Source of the DNA: Halomonas sp. HAL1
GTDB taxonomy: Bacteria; Pseudomonadota; Gammaproteobacteria; Pseudomonadales; Halomonadaceae
NCBI RefSeq assembly: GCF_030544485.1
Contig: NZ_CP130610.1
Span: 1,178,001-1,242,000 of the forward strand
DNA: 64,000 nucleotides
Reading direction: 5' to 3'
Every line of letters begins with the position of its first letter. Within the stretch, counting starts at the first letter, position 1. Positions 50,890 through 60,283 of this stretch are shown here, piece after piece. Both the position numbers and the translations under genes were made by a program. Below the pieces are notes generated by a model that saw only the letters and a program-made list of their open reading frames with translations, was not told the DNA's origin and did no database searches.

Positions 50890-51906
50890 ATGTACAACCT
50901 CGCCCGCTCACTGTTCTTTCGCGTTGACCCAGAAACCTCTCACGGTATGGCGCTGGGTGCGTTGGATGCACTGCATCGGGTAGGGGGCGTTACACGGCTA
51001 TTTGGCCAGCCGGTCGAGGATCCCGTCGAACTGATGGGGCTGCGCTTTGCCAATCGAGTAGGTCTCGCCGCGGGGTTGGACAAGAACGCCGACCACCTGG
51101 ATGCGCTGGGCGCGCTGGGGTTTGGCTTTGTCGAGGTCGGAACAGTGACGCCTAAGCCGCAGCCAGGGAATCCTAAGCCTCGGCTGTTTCGCTTAGCGCA
51201 GCATGAAGCAATCATCAACCGCTTTGGTTTTAACAACAAAGGGGTTGCGCATCTGATCCAGCAGGTTAAGCAGCGTCACTACGGCGGCATTGTGGGCATC
51301 AATATTGGTAAAAACCTGACGACATCAGTAGAGCACGCCCTGGATGACTACCTGGTATGTCTAGATGCGGTGCACCCTTATGCGGATTACATTGCCGTTA
51401 ACGTCTCCTCGCCGAATACCCCTGGGCTGCGTACCTTACAGTTTGGTGAACAGCTGGACGCGTTGCTGGGGCCTATTCGCGCTCGCGCCAACGAGCTTGA
51501 TTCTCAAGCGGGCAGAAAAATTCCACTACTAATTAAGATCGCCCCGGATATGAGCGCGGAAGAAGTGGCGTTGATGGCAGAAAGTATTCAGCGCAATGCA
51601 CTTGATGGCGTGATTGCTACCAATACGACGGTTTCCCGCGCGGGAGTAGAGGGTGACTCACAAGCGGAGGAGGCGGGTGGGCTTTCTGGAAAACCTGTCT
51701 TCGAGGCATCAAATCGCGTTATTCGCCAGTTACGTGAGCATCTACCATCGCTACCTATCATCGGTGTCGGTGGAATCGATAGTGCCGCTGCTGCCCAGGC
51801 CAAAATCGCGGCGGGCGCAGATTTAGTGCAACTCTACTCGGGGTTGATCTATCAAGGGCCTAAACTGGTCGGTGAGTGTGCAAGGGCACTGAAAGCTAAC
51901 GGTTGA
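50890..51906 (+). CDS. pyrD: Dihydroorotate dehydrogenase (quinone)
   Basis: 338 residues from the ATG at 50890 (AAGAGA six bases upstream). Class 2 enzyme: the N-terminal hydrophobic helix LARSLFFRVDPETSHGMAL binds the membrane and quinone. It makes orotate in pyrimidine synthesis with FMN. Conserved AAGLDKNADHLDAL, GFGFVEVGTVTPKPQPGNP, RFGFNNKG and NVSSPNTPGLRTLQ (catalytic Ser) are all present. The order pyrD-rmf is also seen in Pseudomonas-like genomes. Confidence 0.97.
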   Translation: MYNLARSLFFRVDPETSHGMALGALDALHRVGGVTRLFGQPVEDPVELMGLRFANRVGLAAGLDKNADHLDALGALGFGFVEVGTVTPKPQPGNPKPRLFRLAQHEAIINRFGFNNKGVAHLIQQVKQRHYGGIVGINIGKNLTTSVEHALDDYLVCLDAVHPYADYIAVNVSSPNTPGLRTLQFGEQLDALLGPIRARANELDSQAGRKIPLLIKIAPDMSAEEVALMAESIQRNALDGVIATNTTVSRAGVEGDSQAEEAGGLSGKPVFEASNRVIRQLREHLPSLPIIGVGGIDSAAAAQAKIAAGADLVQLYSGLIYQGPKLVGECARALKANG

Positions 51907-51950
51907 GCGTGCAGATGATTAGCAAAGCAGTGTGGGTATCAATGCGCACT

Positions 51951-51976
51951 AAAAAGCCCACTTGAAAAAGTGGGCT
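51951..51976 (-). terminator. Terminator of rmf
   Basis: Stem AGCCCACTT/AAGTGGGCT with a 4-base loop. On the minus strand it runs into a T-run, ending rmf; it also follows pyrD. Confidence 0.88.
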
Positions 51977-52031
51977 CACTGAAAACCTCTCGCTTAAAAT
52001 CTTTCTTTTAGAATCTTGAAAAATAAAAACG

Positions 52032-52241
52032 TTAGGCCATGACTAAGGGGTTTTTGTGGATGCCCGAGATGCCTGTCATCCCATCCCACTGGTCACCGCG
52101 GCCTTCACGCCAACCGCTCATCCAGTATTCGCGTAAATTGATATCTTGACTGGGACAATCGTCGCGAGAACGACCCGATACACCCGCTTTGTAGCCGTGG
52201 ACATAAGCCCGCTGGAAGCGATCACGTTTTTGCCGTTTCAT
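52032..52241 (-). CDS. rmf: Ribosome modulation factor
   Basis: 69 residues, basic. MKRQKRDRFQRAYVHGYKAG and the block SGRSRDDCP, then YWMSGWREGRGDQ match RMF, which dimerises 70S ribosomes into inactive 100S particles in stationary phase. It is longer than the E. coli protein (55 residues), with a C-terminal extension. AAAAGAGGTT precedes the start. It is divergent from rlmKL. Confidence 0.93.
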   Translation of the reverse strand: MKRQKRDRFQRAYVHGYKAGVSGRSRDDCPSQDINLREYWMSGWREGRGDQWDGMTGISGIHKNPLVMA

Positions 52242-52585
52242 TGGCTAACCTCTTTTCACGAAAGCCTTTGATAAGAAATAGGGTGTTATCGAAAACGAAA
52301 ACAACCGCTATTCCGAGAGCTTGCTTCAAGAGCGAGACGCCGCTCCAACCCTGTTGTTTGGCACTCACGGGCTGAACGAGCCGAGCGGCTATCTCTTACA
52401 AAGAACACTCATATGTCATAGGCCTAGTTCTGAACCGACCCTGACAAGAAACGCATGCGTTTTTCAGTAGCTACTCTCTTATTGTTAGACCATGATGGGG
52501 TCATCTGTCGACTATCAAATTGTCATAAAACGTAAACTCATTTGCTATATACAGGGATATCGCGCCTTTACGCGCCGCTATTATC
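52242..52585. other. Divergent spacer rmf/rlmKL (no gene)
   Basis: 344 bases containing both promoters. A TTGTCA at 52520-52525 and a TGCTATATA at 52543-52551 lie upstream of rlmKL, but the spacing does not make a clear sigma-70 promoter. No ORF or terminator of note. Confidence 0.45.
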
Positions 52586-54823
52586 ATGACCGAGTCGAAC
52601 CAAACCGCTGCCCTGAACTTGCTCGCCACTTGCCCCAAAGGCATCGAAGGCCTGCTCCACGACGAACTCATAGCGCTGGGCGCCACGCCGGGTAAAACCA
52701 CCGTGGCAGGCGTCTATTTCACTGCCAGCCAAGCGATCGCTTATCGTGTCTGCCTGTGGTCCCGGTTAGCCAACCGGGTCATTTTGACCCTGGTACGCGA
52801 ATCGATGATCGATACCGCCGAGCAAGTGCGCGATGTGGTCGCCCGCATTGCCTGGACACAGCATCTGGCACCGGGCAAAACGCTGGCCGTCGATTTCCAT
52901 GGCCGCAGCGAACACATTCGCCACACCCGCTTTGGCGCCCAAACCGTTAAAGACGGCATTGTCGATGCGCTTCAACTGGCCGGGCAGGAACGCCCCAATG
53001 TGGATACCAAAACCCCACATTTGCGCGTCTATGCCCACCTGCACCGGATGAATTTAACCATTGGGCTGGATCTCTCAGGTGAGAGTCTCCACCGCCGTGG
53101 TTATCGCCGTGACGTAGGCCATGCACCGCTAAAAGAGAATCTGGCGGCGGCACTGCTGGTGCGCGCAGGCTGGCCCGAGCGCTTAAAAGCGGGAGAGCCG
53201 TTGATTGATCCGCTGTGTGGTGCAGGCACGCTGCTGATCGAAGCCGCCATGATGGCCGCTGACCAAGCGCCTAACCTGAATCGTGAGCGGTTCGGCTTCC
53301 ACGGCTGGGCAGGTCACGATGATCTCGCTTGGCAGGAACAGAAGCGCGAAGCCGATGCGCGCGCGTCGATTGGTCGCAAGCGCTGTAAAGCCCAGCTACT
53401 CGGCTTTGATCAGAGCCCTGCAGCACTGACGGCAGCGAAATCCAATGCCATGCGCGCGGGTATTCCAGCCTTGATAAGCCTGCATGGTCAAAGCCTTGTC
53501 CAGTTGACGCGACCCGAAACACTGACGGCTGAGAGCGGCCTGCTGATTACTAACCCACCCTACGGCGAACGCCTGGGTGAATTGCCTGAACTGGTGCGTC
53601 TATACGCCCAGCTTGGTGAGAAAGCCAAAGCGCTATTCCCCAGCTGGACCCTGGCGGTATTTACCGGTAACCCGGATCTAGGCCACCGGCTGGGCATGCG
53701 TGCGCACAAGCAGTACGCGCTTAAAAACGGTGCTCTGGATGCCAAGCTGTTGCTTATGGAGATTGGTGGCGCTGAGCATCCGCCTGCCGAGAGCGATACA
53801 AAGCCCGTCCAGAGCGAGAGCAGTGCAGTGGCGACGCCTGGTGAAAAGGCGAGCGAAGAGCAAGCCGCCCACAAAAACCAAGACAATGCGCAGATGTTTG
53901 CCAATCGACTGATTAAAAATCAGAAGCGCTTGAAGAAATGGCTGAAGCAGAGCGGTGAAACCAGCTATCGCGTTTATGATGCCGATATGCCGGAATACGC
54001 CCTGGCGGTGGATCGTTATGGTGATCGGGTACATGTACAAGAGTACGCGGCACCTAGCTCGATCAACCCAGCCCAGGCGCAAAAGCGCTTGTACGATGCC
54101 TTGGAAGTCATGCCCGAGGCGCTTAACGTTGATGCCAGCAAAATCTATATCAAACGCCGCGAACGCCAAACCGGCAGCGCCCAGTACCAGAAGCGGGCCG
54201 CCAGCGGTGAACGCTTTGAGGTGCAGGAGGGCGCAGCACGGCTATGGGTCAACCTGCGTGACTATCTGGATACCGGGCTGTTCCTTGACCATCGGCCGGT
54301 TCGGCGCATGCTGGGCGAAATGGCCAGCGGTAAGCGTTTTTTAAATCTGTTCTGTTATACCGCCACCGCGACCGTACAGGCGGCCTTGGGTGGCGCCAGT
54401 GACAGCGTGAGCGTGGATATGTCCAACACCTACCTGGAGTGGGCCAAGGACAACTTTGCACTGAATAAACTCGATACGCGCCTTCACCGTGTGGTGCGCG
54501 ACGACTGTTTCCGCTGGCTGGAAACGGCCAACGCCGAGTTCGACCTGATCTTTATGGATCCGCCGACCTTTTCCAACTCCAAGAAAATGCGCGATACCCT
54601 TGATGTGCAGCGTGACCATCCGCGACTGGTGGAACTCGCCATGGCGCGCTTGGCACCGGGTGGCACGTTAGTGTTTTCGAATAATCAACGGCGTTTTAAA
54701 CTCGATGACGCGCTTTACCAGCAGTATGCGGTCGAGGACATCACCGGGCGTAGCTTCGACCCCGATTTCCAGCGGCGTACGAATCTTCACCATGTGTTTA
54801 TACTGCGCCACAAAGCGGCGTAA
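52586..54823 (+). CDS. rlmL: Bifunctional 23S rRNA methyltransferase RlmKL
   Basis: 745 residues. The N-terminal half has a THUMP domain (about residues 45-155) and the RlmL methyltransferase with DPLCGAGTLLIEAA and the NPPYGERLG motif (m2G2445). The C-terminal half is RlmK (m7G2069) with FLNLFCYTATATVQAALGG as SAM site and FMDPPTFSNS as catalytic motif. A charged linker joins them near residues 395-435. No clear ribosome-binding site precedes the ATG. E. coli RlmKL is 702 residues, with the difference in the linker. Confidence 0.96.
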   Translation: MTESNQTAALNLLATCPKGIEGLLHDELIALGATPGKTTVAGVYFTASQAIAYRVCLWSRLANRVILTLVRESMIDTAEQVRDVVARIAWTQHLAPGKTLAVDFHGRSEHIRHTRFGAQTVKDGIVDALQLAGQERPNVDTKTPHLRVYAHLHRMNLTIGLDLSGESLHRRGYRRDVGHAPLKENLAAALLVRAGWPERLKAGEPLIDPLCGAGTLLIEAAMMAADQAPNLNRERFGFHGWAGHDDLAWQEQKREADARASIGRKRCKAQLLGFDQSPAALTAAKSNAMRAGIPALISLHGQSLVQLTRPETLTAESGLLITNPPYGERLGELPELVRLYAQLGEKAKALFPSWTLAVFTGNPDLGHRLGMRAHKQYALKNGALDAKLLLMEIGGAEHPPAESDTKPVQSESSAVATPGEKASEEQAAHKNQDNAQMFANRLIKNQKRLKKWLKQSGETSYRVYDADMPEYALAVDRYGDRVHVQEYAAPSSINPAQAQKRLYDALEVMPEALNVDASKIYIKRRERQTGSAQYQKRAASGERFEVQEGAARLWVNLRDYLDTGLFLDHRPVRRMLGEMASGKRFLNLFCYTATATVQAALGGASDSVSVDMSNTYLEWAKDNFALNKLDTRLHRVVRDDCFRWLETANAEFDLIFMDPPTFSNSKKMRDTLDVQRDHPRLVELAMARLAPGGTLVFSNNQRRFKLDDALYQQYAVEDITGRSFDPDFQRRTNLHHVFILRHKAA

Positions 54824-54852
54824 GAGAGCCATCGTATGAAAAGAGTCTTTGC

Positions 54853-55188
54853 ATGATTCATCTATCGCTTTACACCACGCTGGGTTGCCACCTATGCACT
54901 CAATTGGAAGGGCTGGTGGCGACACTCGCCAATCAGAAGGTGTGGCTGCACCATATCGAAATCAGTGATGACGATGCGCTTGTCGAGCGCTACGGCGTGC
55001 GGATACCGGTGCTGGTGGATAGCGATGGCAATGAGTTGGATCGTGGCTTTGAGCTAGAACGCTTAAGCGATTGGTTGCGTGAACGCGGCTGGCTGGATGA
55101 AGCTGCCCTGGAAGCGTTTACCGCACCACCCGATACCTCCGCCCCCAAAGGGGCGCATGAGCGTGACGGGCGGCGCTTTCTGGGCTAA
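54853..55188 (+). CDS. Glutaredoxin-family protein
   Basis: 111 residues with a thioredoxin-like fold. The redox motif is LGCHLC near residues 10-15 (CxxC). The cis-Pro region is seen in YGVRIPVLVDSDGNEL. It belongs to the DUF836/glutaredoxin-like group often next to rlmKL. AAAGAGT upstream supports the start, 29 bases after rlmKL. The last 20 residues are polar. The physiological partner is unknown. Confidence 0.82.
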   Translation: MIHLSLYTTLGCHLCTQLEGLVATLANQKVWLHHIEISDDDALVERYGVRIPVLVDSDGNELDRGFELERLSDWLRERGWLDEAALEAFTAPPDTSAPKGAHERDGRRFLG

Positions 55189-55200
55189 CCCCTAGCGGCC

Positions 55201-55482
55201 CTAAAGTGTATCCAGTAGCGATAGTTGGCGCATGGCCTCCTGGCCCTCGGGAGTATGATCGGCCACGTCCAGTACCTTGCGAAAACCCCGCGAGGACTGG
55301 ATGGTGGTTTCGTCCTCAAGCCACATCTGGGCCTGCTCCAGCGTGTCGGCTAGCTGATGCTTTAGACCGCCAAACTGAGTGCCGATTTGCCCCCAGGCGC
55401 GGCTGAAAATCCAGTCACCAAACATATCCTGGTGAATATGAACCAACACATAGTCATGGTTGGTTTCCCAGCGTACGATCAC
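55201..55482 (-). CDS. Small stand-alone WGR-domain-like protein
   Basis: 93 residues from a GTG at 55482 with AAGGAG six bases upstream. The core DMFGDWIFSRAWGQIGTQ, followed by GGLKHQLADTLEQAQMWL and SRGF, fits the WGR domain, best known from poly(ADP-ribose) polymerases and DNA-binding proteins; WGQ replaces WGR. The C-terminal 25 residues are helical and polar. It is convergent with the glutaredoxin-like gene. Function unknown; nucleic-acid binding is an inference from the domain. Confidence 0.65.
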   Translation of the reverse strand: MIVRWETNHDYVLVHIHQDMFGDWIFSRAWGQIGTQFGGLKHQLADTLEQAQMWLEDETTIQSSRGFRKVLDVADHTPEGQEAMRQLSLLDTL

Positions 55483-55497
55483 AACACTCTCCTTACT

Positions 55498-55539
55498 TAG
55501 CTTTTAAAAGATAGCCTTTAAAAGATAGCCTTTAAACAC
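55498..55539. repeat. Three-copy 14-bp tandem repeat between the WGR gene and pdxB
   Basis: Units TAGCTTTTAAAAGA (55498), TAGCCTTTAAAAGA (55512) and TAGCCTTTAAACAC (55526), period exactly 14 bp. Each contains a CTTTTAAAAG-like near-palindrome. It begins right behind the WGR gene's ribosome-binding site, in the divergent promoter zone. Confidence 0.88.
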
Positions 55540-55595
55540 GCCTGCCCATCAAGCCGTCGCGGGCGGTATTGTAAAGCCCGGATACCCAAACGCCT

Positions 55596-56753
55596 ATGAA
55601 ACTTGTCATCGACGCCAATATCCCCGCTGCCGAGCACTGCTTCGGCCATTTCGGTACGCTCACCCGCGTACCAGGGCGGGAGATAAACGCCGCCCACCTT
55701 CGGGATGCCGATGCGCTCATCGTGCGCTCCATTACCCAGGTCAACGATCAGCTGCTTGCCGATAGTCCCGTTCGCTTTATCGGCACCTGCACTATCGGCA
55801 CCGATCATATCGACCAGGCAGCGCTTGCCCAGCGCAATATCGCCTTCGCCAGTGCACCAGGCTGCAACGCCGAAGCGGTGGTTGATTATGTATTGAGCAG
55901 CTTGTTGACCCTGGCGGAGCGCGATGGCTGGCCACTTGGCGAGCGCACCGTGGGGATTGTGGGGGTGGGCAATGTCGGCAGCAGACTGCAGGCGCGACTA
56001 ACCGCCATGGGCGTCGCAACGCTGGCCTGTGATCCGCCCAGAGCCGACGAGGAGGGCCAGACAGGCTTTCACTCGTTAGATGCCCTGATCGAGCGCTGTG
56101 ATGTGCTCTGCCTGCATACACCGCTTACCCGTGAGGGGGCGCACGCCACGTATCAACTGCTCAACGCCCAGCGTATTGATGAACTGGCGCCAGGTAGTGT
56201 GTTGCTCAATGCTGGGCGGGGCGACTGCGTCGATGGATTGGCGCTGCGCAGCCGGTTGTCGGGTAAAGGGGACATTAAGGCGGTGCTGGATGTGTGGGAA
56301 GAGGAGCCGGATATCGATGCTGGCTTGCGTGATCTGGTTTCTATAGCAACACCGCATATAGCGGGGCACAGTTTGGATGGCAAGCTACGCGGCACGTGGA
56401 TGATTCAACAGGCGCTAGCGCGTCACTGCGGCCAGCCCAGTGAATTTACGTTCGCCGATATTTGCCCGCCGCCCGCACTGGCATCGCTGCATTTGCAGCA
56501 CGCGCTACCGCCAGAAGATGCGCTAAGGCTCTGCATGAGAGCGGTGTACGACGTACGCCGCGACCACGATGCTCTCCAGCGCCAAACGCTGCATCACGGC
56601 ATGCACAAAGGCTTTGACGACTGCCGCGCCAACTACCCGCTGCGGCGCGAATTCTCCACGCTCAGTGTGCAGCTGTCAGGGGAGGCGGTAGCGCTGGAAG
56701 GCTTATTGCGTGGGGCGGGGGTTACGGTAACCGAGCAGGATAGTAAAAAATAA
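55596..56753 (+). CDS. pdxB: Erythronate-4-phosphate dehydrogenase
   Basis: 385 residues. Second step of DXP-dependent pyridoxal phosphate synthesis. NAD-binding GIVGVGNVGSRLQARL is near residues 117-132; the D-2-hydroxyacid dehydrogenase family blocks LCLHTPLTREG, LLNAGRGDCVDG and TPHIAGHSLDGKLRGT (catalytic His) follow. The C-terminal PdxB dimerisation domain begins near residue 285. No strong ribosome-binding site is seen. Confidence 0.95.
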   Translation: MKLVIDANIPAAEHCFGHFGTLTRVPGREINAAHLRDADALIVRSITQVNDQLLADSPVRFIGTCTIGTDHIDQAALAQRNIAFASAPGCNAEAVVDYVLSSLLTLAERDGWPLGERTVGIVGVGNVGSRLQARLTAMGVATLACDPPRADEEGQTGFHSLDALIERCDVLCLHTPLTREGAHATYQLLNAQRIDELAPGSVLLNAGRGDCVDGLALRSRLSGKGDIKAVLDVWEEEPDIDAGLRDLVSIATPHIAGHSLDGKLRGTWMIQQALARHCGQPSEFTFADICPPPALASLHLQHALPPEDALRLCMRAVYDVRRDHDALQRQTLHHGMHKGFDDCRANYPLRREFSTLSVQLSGEAVALEGLLRGAGVTVTEQDSKK

Positions 56754-56782
56754 GCAGTGAAAAACAGGTGGCGAATAACAAT

Positions 56783-56804
56783 AAGGCCCGCAGAGGCGGG
56801 CCTT
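56783..56804. terminator. Terminator between pdxB and htpX
   Basis: Perfect 9-bp stem AAGGCCCGC/GCGGGCCTT with loop AGAG. T-rich sequence on the minus side (TTATTGTTATT) fits htpX; it may serve pdxB too. Confidence 0.75.
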
Positions 56805-56829
56805 AAATGTTTAGAGCTGCTGGACAATA

Positions 56830-57735
56830 TTACTGACGATAAGCGGCTTCTTTCAGCGCACGGATGCGCTCATCCAGCGGCGGGTGGCTGGCAAATAGCT
56901 TTTCCACCAGCGAGCGTGTTTGGCCTTTGGTGATGGCCATGGCGCGTAGCGTGTCCGGCATTTGATCGGGCATTTCCGTTTCGGTTTTTAAGCGTGCCAG
57001 CGCACTGACCATCGCATTGGTGCCTGCCAAGCGCGCGCCCGCTTCGTCGGCGCGGTATTCGCGATAGCGCGAGAACCAGGCGACGATGGCCGAGGCCAAA
57101 ATGCCGAACACAATCTCAGCGACCATGACTACTGCGAAGTAACCCATAAAGCCGAGCCCGCCTTCACCATCGCTACGGCTGCGCAGGAAGTTATCGACCA
57201 AGTGTGCCACTACCCGGGCAAAGAACATCACAAAGGTGTTCACCACGCCTTGAATCAGCGCCAGTGTTACCATGTCGCCATTGGCAACGTGGCCAATTTC
57301 GTGAGCCAGTACCGCCCGCACTTCTTCCGGTCGCATGCGATTCATCAAGCCTGCCGAGACGGCCACCAGTGCATCGTCCTTGTTCCAGCCCGTAGCAAAG
57401 GCGTTGGATTGCTGTGCCGGAAAGATGCCCACTTCCGGGGTTTTAATACCCGCTTCACGGGAGAGCTCCGCGACCGTGTCCAGCAACCACCGTTCGGTCG
57501 AGTTGGAGGGCGTTTCGATGATCACCGTGCCGGTGCTGCGCTTGGCCATCCATTTGGAAATGAAGAGCGAGATGATGGAACCCGCCATGCCGAACACAAA
57601 GCAGAAGATCAGCAGGCTGGTGAAGTTGATGCCCTGGCCGCGCAGGTAGCCTTCTACACCGAGCAAGCGCAAGGTGATACTGGCGACCAGCAAGACCGCT
57701 ATATTGGTCGCTAAAAACAGCAGAATTCGCATCAT
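56830..57735 (-). CDS. htpX: Membrane protease HtpX
   Basis: 301 residues. Zinc metalloprotease of the inner membrane that clears misfolded membrane proteins together with FtsH. Two N-terminal helices (residues 4-20, 38-58), then the active site HEIGH in [15 protein letters not shown] near residues 140-154, and the third ligand Glu in [12 protein letters not shown]. The end [10 protein letters not shown] is typical. The htpX-aminotransferase-msrB neighbourhood is common in Pseudomonas relatives. Confidence 0.96.
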   Translation of the reverse strand: MMRILLFLATNIAVLLVASITLRLLGVEGYLRGQGINFTSLLIFCFVFGMAGSIISLFISKWMAKRSTGTVIIETPSNSTERWLLDTVAELSREAGIKTPEVGIFPAQQSNAFATGWNKDDALVAVSAGLMNRMRPEEVRAVLAHEIGHVANGDMVTLALIQGVVNTFVMFFARVVAHLVDNFLRSRSDGEGGLGFMGYFAVVMVAEIVFGILASAIVAWFSRYREYRADEAGARLAGTNAMVSALARLKTETEMPDQMPDTLRAMAITKGQTRSLVEKLFASHPPLDERIRALKEAAYRQ

Positions 57736-57887
57736 GGTGCAGGTTCTCCCTCAACGTTTAGAAACCGGTTCATACACAGCCAGTGAAATGGTCACAGAAT
57801 AGTTGCTTAAATACGTACTGTTCGTGGCAGTTTCAAGTCACGCTGCGTCAAATAGCTGTTTTAATCGGCATATTCACCTAGCTAGGC

Positions 57888-59135
57888 TCACTGCCGGTAG
57901 CGGGATAGGAAGTTGGCAAAACGGTCCAATGCATCACCGAGTTGGTCTGCCCAGGGCAGGGTCACAATGCGCACATGATCCGGCTCTGGCCAGTTAAAGG
58001 CGGTCCCTTGTACCAGCAATATTTTTTCCTGCAGCAGCAGATCAAGCACCATCTGCTGATCGTCTTTGATGTTGAAAACTTTCGGGTCCAGGCGCGGAAA
58101 CGCGTAGAGCGCGCCTTTAGGCTTCACGCAGGAGACGCCGGGGATCGCGTTCAGTTTTTCTACCGTGATGTCTCGCTGGGCCAGCAGCCGCCCGCCGGGC
58201 AGGATTAAATCGTTAATCGACTGATAGCCCCCCAGCGCGGTTTGAATCGCGTGCTGGGCGGGCACGTTGGCGCACAGACGCATGGAAGCCAACATATTCA
58301 GCCCCTGGATATAGTCCTGAGCGTTCAATTTGGCCAAGGTGCCGGAGATAATCATCCAGCCTGAGCGAAAGCCCGCACAGCGATAGCTTTTGGAGAGCCC
58401 GTTCATGGTGATGACTAATTGGTCATCATCCGCCAGCGCGCCAGTGGCGGTGTGCTCGACGCCGTCGTACAGAATCTTGTCGTAGATCTCGTCAGAGAAC
58501 ACCACCAGGTTGTGCTGCTTGGCGATCGCCAATACTTCTTTGACCACCGCGGGCGGATACACCGCGCCGGTCGGGTTATTGGGGTTGATCAGCACAATGG
58601 CACGCGTGTGACTGGTGATCTTGGCGCGAATATCCGCCATGTCAGGTGTCCAGTCGGCCTGCTCGTCGCACAGGTAGTGCACCGCGTGGCCACCGGAAAG
58701 GTGAGCGGCCGCGGTCCATAGCGGGTAGTCCGGCGCGGGAATCAATACTTCATCGCCGTCGTTGAGCAGCGCCTGCATGGCCATCACGATCAGCTCAGAG
58801 ACGCCGTTGCCGATGAAGATATCTTCGATACCCACGCCGGGAATCTGTTTGCGCTGGCACTCCTGCATAATGGCTTTACGGGCGGAATAGAGGCCTTTGG
58901 AGTCGCAGTAGCCCTGGGCAGTGGGCAGGTTACGCATCACATCCTGGAGAATCTCTTCCGGCGCCTCGAAGCCGAAGGGCGCGGGGTTGCCGATATTCAG
59001 CTTGAGAATTCGTTGGCCTTCCTCTTCCAAGCGCTTGGCGTGGTCGAGTACCGGGCCGCGAATGTCGTAGCAGACATTGTGCAGCTTATGAGATTTCTTT
59101 AGCGGTTGTGATTCGTGCGACTGCGGGGTATCCAT
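57888..59135 (-). CDS. alaA: Pyridoxal-phosphate aminotransferase, AlaA-like
   Basis: 415 residues from the ATG at 59135; a TTG at 59150 is also in frame and neither has a clear ribosome-binding site. Class I aminotransferase, best match alanine transaminase AlaA (glutamate-pyruvate). Marks: LKLNIGNPAPFGFEAPEEI, LINPNNPTGAVY, VFSDEIYDKILYDG and the PLP lysine in NGLSKSYRCAGFRSGW. Substrate range is inferred from the family. Confidence 0.9.
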   Translation of the reverse strand: MDTPQSHESQPLKKSHKLHNVCYDIRGPVLDHAKRLEEEGQRILKLNIGNPAPFGFEAPEEILQDVMRNLPTAQGYCDSKGLYSARKAIMQECQRKQIPGVGIEDIFIGNGVSELIVMAMQALLNDGDEVLIPAPDYPLWTAAAHLSGGHAVHYLCDEQADWTPDMADIRAKITSHTRAIVLINPNNPTGAVYPPAVVKEVLAIAKQHNLVVFSDEIYDKILYDGVEHTATGALADDDQLVITMNGLSKSYRCAGFRSGWMIISGTLAKLNAQDYIQGLNMLASMRLCANVPAQHAIQTALGGYQSINDLILPGGRLLAQRDITVEKLNAIPGVSCVKPKGALYAFPRLDPKVFNIKDDQQMVLDLLLQEKILLVQGTAFNWPEPDHVRIVTLPWADQLGDALDRFANFLSRYRQ

Positions 59136-59229
59136 GAGGTGTTTGTCCAAAAGTAGCTAGAAGCCCAAAAGTATCCAACGTCATTATGTGTTTACTAGGT
59201 CAAATGGTGACTTAGCAGTGCTCGGTTCA

Positions 59230-60186
59230 TTATGCGTCGGAAAGGCCTTGATTGTCTTCGTCGTTTTGCACCGGGGGTGGCGGAATATCTGCAGGGGTTT
59301 CAAGCGTTAGCCTGCCCAGCTTGCCGTCGCGAAGTTCGTGAAGCAGTACTTCGGCGCCGCGGTGCAGATCAACCGCGCCGCCGGGGCGCAGGCCGCCACG
59401 GCGGGCAGCGATATCTTTTAAGATGGCGTTACCGTCGAAGCCAGCAATAGCGAGAAAATCAGGTTTCTTCGGACCGTCCGCATCAATATCGTGGGGGAGG
59501 TCCGGCGCGGTGTAAGGCGGCAGCGCTTTGAGCTTATAGCGCTCGGTCAGCGCTTCGGGGTAGCGCTTGGCAAGCTCTGCACTAGTGACAATCGCCACAT
59601 CGGTGTATTCGATAGCGGTATCGCGAATGGCGCCGGTGGCGGCAAGGCGATAGGCGCTGGCCTGGTCTTCGATTTTGGGCCACAGCACGCCTGGGGTATC
59701 GGTAAGGGCTACACGTCCATCAATACGCACCTTTTGCTGGCGCTTGGTCACCGCTGGCTCGTTGCCGGTCTTGGCGATTTTTCGCCCGGCTAGGCCATTA
59801 ATCAGTGTCGATTTCCCGACATTCGGTATACCCATCACCATCACGCGCACATCCCGGTCGGCGCGCACGGCACCGGCCAGCTCATGACACAGCTTAGGGA
59901 TTTTCTTCAGCTCCCGGGTATTGGTGGTAGTGACCGCCAAGGCACGCATGTTCTCTTGGGCATCGAAAAATTCGACCCACTCGGCCGTCCGCTCTGGGTC
60001 GGCGAGATCGGCGCGGGAGAGAATTTTCAGCACCGGCTTATGGCGGGTTAGCTCGGCCAGCATCGGGTTGGCGCTGGAGTAGGGCAGACGCGCGTCGAGG
60101 ACCTCGATCACGACGTCAATTTCAGGCAGCACCTCCTTAATCTGGCGGCGGGCCTTGTTCATATGTCCGGGGAACCAGCCGAGCAT
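59230..60186 (-). CDS. ylqF: Ribosome biogenesis GTPase YlqF/RbgA type
   Basis: 318 residues from the ATG at 60186 (AGGAGA five bases upstream). Circularly permuted GTPase with motif order G4-G5-G1-G2-G3: LSRADL takes the G4 place, then Walker A GIPNVGKSTLINGL, then DTPGVLWPK. It begins with the family signature WFPGHMNKARRQIKE. RbgA helps late 50S assembly in Bacillus; function in gammaproteobacteria is less studied. Confidence 0.92.
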   Translation of the reverse strand: MLGWFPGHMNKARRQIKEVLPEIDVVIEVLDARLPYSSANPMLAELTRHKPVLKILSRADLADPERTAEWVEFFDAQENMRALAVTTTNTRELKKIPKLCHELAGAVRADRDVRVMVMGIPNVGKSTLINGLAGRKIAKTGNEPAVTKRQQKVRIDGRVALTDTPGVLWPKIEDQASAYRLAATGAIRDTAIEYTDVAIVTSAELAKRYPEALTERYKLKALPPYTAPDLPHDIDADGPKKPDFLAIAGFDGNAILKDIAARRGGLRPGGAVDLHRGAEVLLHELRDGKLGRLTLETPADIPPPPVQNDEDNQGLSDA

Positions 60187-60220
60187 GGGTCTCTCCTGAA
60201 AGTACAAAAAATAGAGGCAC

Positions 60221-60257
60221 AAAAAAGCGGGCGACCATTCTAACAGATGGCGCCCGC
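60221..60257 (-). terminator. Terminator of msrB
   Basis: Stem GCGGGCG/CGCCCGC with a long loop; on the minus strand it runs into a T-run. A second A-run 15 bases to the left repeats the ACAAAAAA motif. Confidence 0.78.
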
Positions 60258-60283
60258 CTTGCTGTGCTTCCTTTTAGCGAGGA

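Noticed and set aside
52520..52551. Sigma-70 promoter of rlmKL
   Set aside because: TTGTCA and TATATA are 20 bases apart, too far for a confident call.
53678..54169. 163-codon minus-strand frame inside rlmKL
   Set aside because: Shadow frame; covers the linker and RlmK coding sequence with no independent signals.
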